DNA of 41,614 bases from an uncultured Oscillochloris sp. (GTDB lineage Bacteria > Chloroflexota > Chloroflexia > Chloroflexales > Chloroflexaceae), in NCBI GenBank assembly GCA_903877945.1, contig CAIRFY010000323.1, positions 1 to 41,614 on the forward strand. The letters are read 5' to 3'. The notes under the pieces are model-generated. The model ran no database searches and was not told where the DNA came from. It saw only the letters and a list, made by a program, of their open reading frames with translations. Both the position numbers and the translations under genes were made by a program. How positions within the stretch are numbered: the stretch's first letter is position 1; each line of letters opens with the position of its first letter. Shown here piece by piece: positions 26,900-34,816 of this stretch.

Positions 26900-29800
26900 C
26901 TACTGGTTCGATTGACGTTTCCTGGCTTGTTCCTCGCGCAGCTGGCGCATGCGCTCGGCTGAGGAGATCCGGGGTGGCTGATCCGCAGGCGTGGAGATTG
27001 TATCGGTACTGCGGGGTGCCTCAGGCTCTGGTGCAGGAGTGGGGATCTCACCAGCCATATTCTGGCTTGCGCTAGGAGTCTTGGGCTTTCCTTTCCCTTT
27101 AGGCGCACCTGGTTCACTCTGCTTCGCCCGTGGGGTCGTAGGTTTGGCTTTCGTTTTTTGAGAAGCCTGTAGGGTCGATGCTGGCGCTCCACTAGCATCG
27201 GTCGTGCTGATGGGTGTCTCGGTTCGCGGAGGCTGCTGGTCGGCACCAGCAGCCTGCTCAGTGCTGGTACCACCTGTCGCCAGGTCAGCAGCCACATTCG
27301 CAGAAGTATCCTGAGATTCACCTGGTATAGAAGCATTCTCAGCAGGCGCAGGCTGCCGTTCGCCTTGAGTTGGAATGGCACCAGATCCTGGCGCTGAGGG
27401 CTGCTCAGGTGAAGAAGCGGGCGGAGGGAGAATTGCCTGACCATGCTGGAATGTAGGCACGCCGCCTAACTTCTCGTCCAGCAGCTTGAGAAACGCATCG
27501 ACGCGCTTCTGAAGCTCGTCGCGCTTGGCATTCTCGGCAGCCTTCACATACGCAAACCGCTTTTTCGGACTGATACGCTGCTCAGAAACGGGAAAGACAT
27601 ACTCCCATGTGACACCATCAAAGCAGGCGAGTACGAGGCGCCCTTCGGAAGTATGGATAATACAGATGGGGACGGGAAGCTCGTTACCAGCCGCATTGCT
27701 CCAGCGGATATAGTCGGCCTCGCTGGCGATGTGCAGTTTATAGTACACCTTCTTGTAGAGGATGCCCAGATCGCTGATCGTTGCCAGGGCCCAATCGTCC
27801 GCAGATGCAAGAAGTGCCAGTCGCTCGGGCGGTATAGAAATGGTCTTGACGCGCGGATGCTCACTGTAGACCTGGGCACGCGGCTTCCCATTGGCAAGAA
27901 CTTTGTTGTTCCAATCCTTGACGTACTTATCGACTTCTAACACTGCATCGCTGAAGTCGAGCAACTCATCCTTGTTCTGCGCAGCCGTCAGCGCCGACCA
28001 ACCCTCGTCCTCGATGTAGAATCCCGGTATACCGACGCTGAAGAGACCGTCAATGACGAAGACACCGCGTGACACGCGCCGACCGTTGCTGGGCAGAGCT
28101 CGATAAGGAAGCTCATTTCCCGGCGAGCAGCGGAAGAACGAACTGCGGTACGCAACGTCACCGACGTTAACCCCATCGCGAATGGTCGTTGCAACACCGG
28201 CATGAGGAAGCAGCCAACCGGCCGCAGGGAGGGTAGAGCCAGGCATCGTGACATGGTTAGAGCGAATAGCAGGTGGGATTGGGCCTATTTGATGATGTGG
28301 GAAGCAGCCAGCACTCTTCTCTGGATGCTGCTGATTCCACAGCTCGATAGAGCTCAGCCACTTCATCAGGGCATCTTGAGCCTGGGGAACCGTTCCTGTG
28401 TCGTGGCCTATGCGCGTCCGCAGTATCTGGGCGCCGTAGAGCCGTAGGTACTGGACAACATCGAGTTCCTCCCAGCGTATTTCGTCGCGGCCGATCTCGA
28501 TCTCAGTGGCAAAGAAAGCGGCCGCCTGGCGCATGCTCGTCAGGTCGTTCTTCGCAAGTGTCCGAGGAACCTGAAGGGTTGCAGGCGTGCCATGTAACGG
28601 GAAATCGAGCGCGTAGGGATGCCAGATCGCATAGAACAGCGCCATTCCGAGATCCTCGGCGTTGATCTCCTCTCCCCCTACGCACCAGCACCCCATCGGA
28701 CATTGCGAAGCCCGATCGAAGACCAGTATGACGGTAAGGATATCGGCGATCTTTCGCCTGCGGCCGTCGATGATGGTGATGCCTGGAACTCGCACGGTAT
28801 AGAATGTCCACTCGCCGTGGAGCATCGGCACGCCCTGCATAACCAGTGTCTGGCGATGGCGCACCATCGCGGTCGCACGGCCTTCGCCATCGTGCCAGAG
28901 GCCGGGGAGGTGGAGCAGGCGGCTTAGGGCGCCGCTGACCTGGGCAGAGAGCGTCGGCAGGCCGTACGGAGCCCAGCAGGCATTGATCCGATCCGCGATT
29001 TGCTGCCAGCTGAGCCGGCCTTCGAGCGGGCCGAGCCTGAGCAGGTAGAAGTGCTCACGGAGCCGCTCGTCAATAACCTCTTCCCAATCCTGGCGTCGAT
29101 AAAACCCCAGCGCACCAGCGAAGGTGGCTTCGCGAAAGCGCTTTGTGGCATCGTCCTCGGAGATATCCGCGATCTTGGCCGCGCTCTTGATTACTGGCCC
29201 GACAAAGAGCGGTGGCGCGTTCTGGAGCGGTGCCTTTCGGCTCTTGGGAGTTGCTGTCTCAGAAACGGAACCGTCATCAGGCGGAGCGGGCTCATCTTTG
29301 TAGCGTAGGCGATTGCGGAGCTTGCGCCGTTCAATGTGCTCAGGGTGCTCATTGAGTATCACGGTGAGCGGGATATCGACGGCAAGCTCCCGGCTGGCAA
29401 TGTGGAACGCGCGAACGATGCGCTCGATCTCACGGCGTCCGTTAGGCACAACGACGCCGAGATCTCGGTCGAGGATGGCCCGATACTCGGTCAAAATCTG
29501 ATCAGTGATTGGGATGGCCTTCAGCCGTGCCGCGAGTCCATCAGCTCCGGAGTCGATGAGGGTGGTGAGCAGCGTCATGGCCTGCTCTGAGTTACCCTCC
29601 TGCAGCTGCGCGAGCAACGCTGCCGCAACGCCAAGCCGCTCAGCACCCGTTCGTTGGCGATAGGCGTTACGCTCCGAGTGGCCGACTGGCAGGGAGAGCA
29701 GATTCTCGTTCCATGCACCGACACTCGTCAGCGACCGCTGAAGAGCAATGACTTGGCTCCGGAGAGTCGCCATCAGGCTATCTGCGTCATCACTACCCTT

Positions 29801-30502
29801 CGTCAGCACGCTGCGTCGCTGCTCAAGATGGAGCACCGCCGTAGCGAACGGGCTTGGCGAGTCACGCAGCAGCCAGATCGGCTCTTCATCGAGGTAGCGA
29901 AGAAGCATCCGGCGGGCACGCTCAATCGCCCGGTCGCGTAGGCGATCTTCCTGAAGCTCGTACGCCACGTTCCCATCTGTTCGTAGATCTTGCCCGCACC
30001 CACGCTCAACGAGCTGTGCCACGCGCTGAGCCAGGAGATCTTTCCGCGCAGCCGGCTCGTCACGATACACACCACGGGATACAAGCTGGCGCACATGAAC
30101 ATCAGCCAAGGGGATCGCGGCGAACGTCTCCGCGATAGCGGAGACAACTTCATCGCGTACGTCGTGAGCAGATTCCAGGTTGAGCCGCGTAAGCCGAGGG
30201 GAGAAGTATCCACGACTAATGCACAGGTGAAGGGCATCCCGATGCACTTCTGTCGTCAGATTGAGGTGCTCGGCAAGCTGGTAGAGGCGCGCTCGCCAGG
30301 TCTCGCGGTCTTCGCTTGCTCGCAGGGATCTGGCCGGGGTTGCACACGCACGCAGTATGGCTGGCAAGCTCTCTCGCTCAGGCGATGAAGCATTCGTCTC
30401 GCCGAACCACAGCGCGAGATACTGCTTGAAGGAGCCAACGAGCGTGCCGACAAAAAGCTGATCAGCTGGATCAAGACCACTGAGAGGCGTAGCAGCATGC
30501 AT
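26900..30502 (-). CDS. Large MuA/TnsB-like protein with degenerate integrase core
   Basis: The 1200-residue protein is not firmly recognised. Residues about 560-690 follow the rve/DDE layout (ILTVILVFDRASQCPMGCW, then a helix and HGTPATLQV). The usual first Asp motif is replaced by GEWTFYTVRV, and the VDNG motif reads VPRT. At about 850-990 the pattern of a Mu-transposase C-terminal barrel appears (a WNN segment, then LGILYKKVYYKL and a later short beta strand series). The last 170 residues are Pro/Ala/Ser/Lys-rich and disordered. It may be a domesticated or regulatory transposase relative, or a different family with chance resemblance. The start at 30502 has only weak ribosome-site support. 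It sits alone beside the tRNA cluster, with no partner such as TnsC or MuB. Confidence 0.5.
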   Translation of the reverse strand: MHAATPLSGLDPADQLFVGTLVGSFKQYLALWFGETNASSPERESLPAILRACATPARSLRASEDRETWRARLYQLAEHLNLTTEVHRDALHLCISRGYFSPRLTRLNLESAHDVRDEVVSAIAETFAAIPLADVHVRQLVSRGVYRDEPAARKDLLAQRVAQLVERGCGQDLRTDGNVAYELQEDRLRDRAIERARRMLLRYLDEEPIWLLRDSPSPFATAVLHLEQRRSVLTKGSDDADSLMATLRSQVIALQRSLTSVGAWNENLLSLPVGHSERNAYRQRTGAERLGVAAALLAQLQEGNSEQAMTLLTTLIDSGADGLAARLKAIPITDQILTEYRAILDRDLGVVVPNGRREIERIVRAFHIASRELAVDIPLTVILNEHPEHIERRKLRNRLRYKDEPAPPDDGSVSETATPKSRKAPLQNAPPLFVGPVIKSAAKIADISEDDATKRFREATFAGALGFYRRQDWEEVIDERLREHFYLLRLGPLEGRLSWQQIADRINACWAPYGLPTLSAQVSGALSRLLHLPGLWHDGEGRATAMVRHRQTLVMQGVPMLHGEWTFYTVRVPGITIIDGRRRKIADILTVILVFDRASQCPMGCWCVGGEEINAEDLGMALFYAIWHPYALDFPLHGTPATLQVPRTLAKNDLTSMRQAAAFFATEIEIGRDEIRWEELDVVQYLRLYGAQILRTRIGHDTGTVPQAQDALMKWLSSIELWNQQHPEKSAGCFPHHQIGPIPPAIRSNHVTMPGSTLPAAGWLLPHAGVATTIRDGVNVGDVAYRSSFFRCSPGNELPYRALPSNGRRVSRGVFVIDGLFSVGIPGFYIEDEGWSALTAAQNKDELLDFSDAVLEVDKYVKDWNNKVLANGKPRAQVYSEHPRVKTISIPPERLALLASADDWALATISDLGILYKKVYYKLHIASEADYIRWSNAAGNELPVPICIIHTSEGRLVLACFDGVTWEYVFPVSEQRISPKKRFAYVKAAENAKRDELQKRVDAFLKLLDEKLGGVPTFQHGQAILPPPASSPEQPSAPGSGAIPTQGERQPAPAENASIPGESQDTSANVAADLATGGTSTEQAAGADQQPPRTETPISTTDASGAPASTLQASQKTKAKPTTPRAKQSEPGAPKGKGKPKTPSASQNMAGEIPTPAPEPEAPRSTDTISTPADQPPRISSAERMRQLREEQARKRQSNQ

Positions 30503-31130
30503 CGATACACCTGTGTCTATACGTTTCCTACTGCTGATGTGCGTATAGTAGCATGGGTTTTCGGGTTTTGCTATAGCTCACGCATAGCCAATTCACGTGT
30601 GGCGAGGGAATACGCTCTATAGAGACGGATCGAGTGTGGCCGTATTGAGGCATCCGAGAACGCCCGTCTCTCTGGTCACACGATCACCCAGCGATGCTGA
30701 ACGGTGATCTAGAAAAGGGCGCGTAGAGGGTATGCAATGTCCCATGCGTAATGCTATACTATCGCCAGCATGCACAAAACCCACCCCGCCGGGAAGCTAG
30801 AGTGGACTCTGTGACAATCTATCGTGCTGCGTCTGCCATTGTAGCATCCCCTTCGGCCCCCCGCAAGGTGCTTCATAGTCCAGCGTAGTGCATTGTGCGT
30901 ATGCGGATCTGGCTTGTGTACAGCATCGCCCTGCTAGGTTCACGCTTCACCGGATTTCATCCTGCCGGGCCGCCAGCCATGCCATGAGTGTGTCTGGCTG
31001 CTCATTGGGTAGACGCTTTGCCCCGCATCTTCGATAATATCGAGCAGTCGATCATCCCTGCGCTCCGGCAGACGCTTGCGGTGGCCAATACTACGCACGG
31101 CCCACAGGCTACCGGCAAGGCGGCGGAGCG
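30503..31130. other. Intergenic region before the CHAT gene
   Basis: This 628-base gap separates divergent genes. A TGCTATACT at 30752-30760 could be an extended -10 for the plus strand. The right end contains an interrupted short reading frame described separately. No RNA gene, terminator or repeat was recognised in the rest. Confidence 0.5.
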
Positions 31131-31134
31131 ATGA
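30988..31134 (+). pseudogene. Possible remnant or short ORF coupled to the CHAT gene
   Basis: A 48-codon frame from GTG 30988 ends in TGA overlapping ATG 31131 of the CHAT gene as ATGA, the classic coupling arrangement. The peptide looks like a natural C-terminal helix (IFDNIEQSIIPALRQTL). The same frame is open upstream from ATG 30901 but is broken by a single TGA at 30985-30987. This fits a small gene of about 77 codons with a nonsense change, or a chance frame. No ribosome site is evident before the GTG. Confidence 0.35.
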
Positions 31135-34100
31135 TATCCACCCTTGCCAGTGCTGCCGATCTTGAACTGCATCTCGACCACACCGCCGATGGGCGCTACA
31201 CGGCATCCACCAGTCTACGAATGCCAGAGAGCGACGCGCCCAGTGGCATTAGCGGAGTGCCGGTGCAGATCGATCTGGCCGAACTGCGCTCCCATCAGAT
31301 GGACGATGCGGCCTATGGCCGGGCGCTCGCCAGGATGCTCTTCGACAGCAGGCGACTGAGCGAAGCCTTTATCAAAGCTCATGCTGCCGCTCGCGCTCAA
31401 GACCTCCCCCTGCGCCTCCGCCTGCACCTCGACCCGCATGACGATACACTGCACGCCCTGCGCTGGGAACTGCTCTGCGACACGGATGGTATCCACCTCG
31501 GGCTAAGTGAGCAGGTACTGCTTTCACGCTTTGTGGTCAGCACCGACTCCTCGCCCTATAAGCCAAAGCCTCGTCGCGTCCTACGTGCGCTGGTGGCAGC
31601 CGCTGCACCCGCGAATCTGGCCCAGTTCCGCCTGACACCCTTCGATGCCAGCGGCGTTGCCGTAGCCACCACAGCCGCGCTTAAGCCAGCCCATGTCACC
31701 ACGCTGGACTCCGGAGCCAAGCCGGTGAGCCTGGCCCGGCTCGCCGAATCCCTGCGTGATGCGCCCGACCTCTTCTGTCTGGTCTGCCACGGCGCGCTGA
31801 CGAATGGTGAGCCGGTACTCTTCCTAGAGCATACGCAGGGTCTAGCCGATCCCGTGACCGCCTCACGCCTGCTGGAGATGCTGGGCGCGCTGGACGCCCT
31901 GCCCCGCCTGGTCGTGCTGCTGGCCTGCGAGGGCGCGGGCGATGGTTGTTACGCCGCCCTATCCGCCCTCGGCCCGCGCCTCGCCCGCGCCGGGGTGCCA
32001 GCAGTCCTGGCGATGCAGGGCAAGGTCGGTCTATCCGCCGCGCTTGACTTCGTCGCCAGCATGATGCGAGAGATCCAGCGCGACGGGCAGATCGACCGGG
32101 CCGTGGCCGCCGCTCGCGCCGCCGTGCGCGCCACGCCGCACTGGTGGCGCCCGGCGCTGTTCATGCGCCTGATCTCGGGGCAGCTCTGGATACCCGACGC
32201 GGCCGAGGAGCCAGCCAGCTTCGATACCGCCCCGCCCTTCCCGCTGCCCGACCTGTTCCCGCCCGCCGAATCGCTGATCGGGCGCGGCAGCGACCTGGTC
32301 GAGCTGTGCAACCTGTTCGAGCAGGCCCGCCAGGGGCGCAAGGGCCAGGTGGCGATCATCACCGGGCGGCCGGGCTACGGGCGGGCCGCCCTGGCCCGCG
32401 CCGTGGGGGCCTACGCCGAGGAGCGGGGCGCGGCCCAGCTGGCCCTGCGCTTCTGGCCGACCGCGCGCTTGGGCGAGCCGCAGCGCGCCGCCCTTTGGGC
32501 CGAGGATCATCTGCTGACGCCCGAGGTGGCCGCCCTGGAGTCGCAGATCGCTGCCGCCTGGCCTGCGTCCGCCGCCCTGGCCGGCCCCGCCTGGGTGCGC
32601 CTGGCCGCGCAGGTCGCCGCCCTCCTCGGCCACCTGCCCGCCCAAATGAAGGATAACCCACGGGCGCTGCTCGATCCAATGCGCACCGTCGCCCGCCAAT
32701 GCCCACTTGTCCTGCGGATCGAGGGTTTGGATCTGGCCCCCGACCCCTGGCCCGACCTGCTGCGCTACCTGCTGCCCGAGCTGCGCCGTGACTGGCCGGC
32801 CCTCCTGCTGCTCACCGCCGACGCCGAGGCGGAGCCAGCCACCCTGCCCGATGATCATCGCGGCGAGACCCTAGCCTGGACGCTCGACTTGGCCGGGCAC
32901 GGCATAGCCGACCTGCGATGGCTGGAACCAGTGAGCGTGGCGGATGTAGCCGACCATATCGCCCCGGCTGCACCCGGCATCGCCCGCCGTCTGCATGAAT
33001 TGGGCGATGGCTGCCCAACCCTGATCGAGGCGATTTGGGCCGAGTGGCAGGAGCAGGGCACAGTGCGCTGGGATGATCAGGCCGAGCAGTGGCAGGCCGA
33101 CCCCAACGCGCCGCAGGTTTACGGACGCCTGCGCGACCGGGCGCACAACTGGCTCGGCGCCCTGCTGCCGCCCAACGCCCCGGCTGACTTTACGGAGGAG
33201 ACGGCTACCTCCATCCTGTCCTGCGCCGCCCTGGAGGGCCGGGCCTTCACCGCCCAGGCTGTGGCCGCAGCGCTGGGGCTGGACGCCGAGGCGGTACTGG
33301 ATCTATGCGACAGCCTGATCGGCGATGAGGAGCGCCCCGGCCTGCTGGATGAAGTCGGCTTTGTGCCGGTGCTGGGCCGCAAGCCGAGCGAGTGCCCGAA
33401 CGTCTACCGCTTCAGCTACCTCTACCTCTGGCTAGTCTGGCGCGACTACGGCCCCGAGGGGGATGCGCGCCGCACACTTCAGGCATGCCTGGCCGAGGCG
33501 CTGGAGAAGACCTATGATCCCGAGATGGATCTTGTCGCCGGGGCGATCATCCAGCTCTACGAGGCGGCCGGGCTGCTGCAAAAGGCAGAACCCTACCGCA
33601 AGCGTGCTAGCCGCACCGATAGCATCGCCATGCTGCGCTTCCAAGTCGAACTCCTCGCGGCGCTGGAAGAGCCTGGCCCGATGGATGGCTTTCGGCTCTA
33701 TGAGCTGCGGACGGAGCTGAGTTGGCGCATTCATCGCGAAACTGGGCGCTACGATGAGGCGCTAAGCATTGACCTGGCGGCCCTGCAGCAGACATTGGAA
33801 TGGGGCGACCGTGAGCGCGAGGCCCAGAGCCGACACAATGTAGGGGTGCGCTACTCCTTCCTTGAACAACACACCAGCGCACTGTATGAGCTCAAGCAGG
33901 CCCTGGAGATTTCCAAAGCAGTGCTGGGGATGCGCCACCCCTCCACGGCGAGCACCCTGCACGCACTTGGTCAGGTGCGCCAGGACCAGGGCGACTACCC
34001 GACCGCCGAGGACTACTACCAGCATGCCCTGGAGATCAAAAAAGCAGTGCTGGGGATGCGCCACCCCGAGACGGCGAGCACCCTGCACGCACTTGGTCAG

Positions 34101-34784
34101 GTGCGCCAGAACCAGGGCGACTACCCGACCGCCGAGGACTACTACCAGCAGGCCCTGGAGATTTCCAAAGCAGTGCTGGGGATGCGCCACCCCGAGACGG
34201 CGAACACCCTGCTCGCACTTGGGTGGCTACGCCGGGACCAGGGCGACTACCCGACCGCCGAGGACTACTACCAGCAGGCCCTGGAGATTTTCAAAGCAGT
34301 GCTGGGGATGCGCCACCCCGAGACGGCGAGCACCCTGCACGCACTTGGTCAGGTGCGCCAGGACCAGGGCGACTACCCGACCGCCGAGGACTACTACCAG
34401 CAGGCCCTGGAGATCAAAAAAGCAGTGCTGGGGATGCGCCACCCCGAGACGGCGAGCACCCTGCGCGCACTTGGGTGGCTACGCCAGGCCCAGGGCGATT
34501 ATTTCACCGCTGAGAGCTATCTTCAGCAGGCTCTCGCTATCTGGCAATTGGCCCTTGGTGCACACCACCCCTATACCGCATTTACTATGTATCAACTTGG
34601 TGTCGTGTATGAAGCTCAGAGTAACTACTCGGCGGCCGAGGATTGCTTCCAACAAGCGTTAGGCGTTCAGCTTACCACCCTTGGCTCCAATCACCCGGAT
34701 ACCCAGGATACGCAACGTAGTATTAGAGAGCTTGAACAGAAAACGCGCCGACAGGCGACAGAAGAAGCTGAGCCATCTGCATAA
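31131..34784 (+). CDS. CHAT protease - NTPase - TPR protein
   Basis: The 1217-residue protein is a caspase-like signalling protein. The CHAT domain (about 100-350) has the catalytic pair H220 (LVCHGA) and C266 (LLACEGAG). An NTPase-like region (about 385-640) follows, starting SLIGRGSDLVEL. Its P-loop reads GRPGYGRAAL at 412-421, so the usual Lys is Arg418 and ATP hydrolysis may be lost. A winged-helix-like segment lies at about 660-760. The C-terminus (about 920-1200) has seven or eight kinesin-light-chain-type TPRs of 42 residues, five of them nearly identical. CHAT-TPR proteins act in protease-based defence or cell death, with the repeats sensing a partner. No neighbouring target gene is evident. 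Confidence 0.87.
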   Translation: MISTLASAADLELHLDHTADGRYTASTSLRMPESDAPSGISGVPVQIDLAELRSHQMDDAAYGRALARMLFDSRRLSEAFIKAHAAARAQDLPLRLRLHLDPHDDTLHALRWELLCDTDGIHLGLSEQVLLSRFVVSTDSSPYKPKPRRVLRALVAAAAPANLAQFRLTPFDASGVAVATTAALKPAHVTTLDSGAKPVSLARLAESLRDAPDLFCLVCHGALTNGEPVLFLEHTQGLADPVTASRLLEMLGALDALPRLVVLLACEGAGDGCYAALSALGPRLARAGVPAVLAMQGKVGLSAALDFVASMMREIQRDGQIDRAVAAARAAVRATPHWWRPALFMRLISGQLWIPDAAEEPASFDTAPPFPLPDLFPPAESLIGRGSDLVELCNLFEQARQGRKGQVAIITGRPGYGRAALARAVGAYAEERGAAQLALRFWPTARLGEPQRAALWAEDHLLTPEVAALESQIAAAWPASAALAGPAWVRLAAQVAALLGHLPAQMKDNPRALLDPMRTVARQCPLVLRIEGLDLAPDPWPDLLRYLLPELRRDWPALLLLTADAEAEPATLPDDHRGETLAWTLDLAGHGIADLRWLEPVSVADVADHIAPAAPGIARRLHELGDGCPTLIEAIWAEWQEQGTVRWDDQAEQWQADPNAPQVYGRLRDRAHNWLGALLPPNAPADFTEETATSILSCAALEGRAFTAQAVAAALGLDAEAVLDLCDSLIGDEERPGLLDEVGFVPVLGRKPSECPNVYRFSYLYLWLVWRDYGPEGDARRTLQACLAEALEKTYDPEMDLVAGAIIQLYEAAGLLQKAEPYRKRASRTDSIAMLRFQVELLAALEEPGPMDGFRLYELRTELSWRIHRETGRYDEALSIDLAALQQTLEWGDREREAQSRHNVGVRYSFLEQHTSALYELKQALEISKAVLGMRHPSTASTLHALGQVRQDQGDYPTAEDYYQHALEIKKAVLGMRHPETASTLHALGQVRQNQGDYPTAEDYYQQALEISKAVLGMRHPETANTLLALGWLRRDQGDYPTAEDYYQQALEIFKAVLGMRHPETASTLHALGQVRQDQGDYPTAEDYYQQALEIKKAVLGMRHPETASTLRALGWLRQAQGDYFTAESYLQQALAIWQLALGAHHPYTAFTMYQLGVVYEAQSNYSAAEDCFQQALGVQLTTLGSNHPDTQDTQRSIRELEQKTRRQATEEAEPSA
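33901..34530 (+). repeat. 126-bp tandem repeats encoding TPR units
   Basis: Five units begin at 33901, 34027, 34153, 34279 and 34405, exactly 126 bases apart. They differ by a few bases, for example ATTTCCAAA against ATCAAAAAA at the start of each unit. A sixth, clearly older unit starts at 34531. The near identity indicates recent amplification or gene conversion within the gene, in frame. Confidence 0.9.
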
Positions 34785-34816
34785 CATCACCTTCACCTCA
34801 ACCACGAGCACTACTC

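Noticed and set aside
30940..31206. 88-residue minus-strand frame before the CHAT gene
   Set aside because: It has no family features, overlaps the CHAT start in antisense and lacks a ribosome site.
33901..34530. Possible CRISPR or intergenic satellite
   Set aside because: The 126-bp units are in frame and encode 42-residue TPRs.
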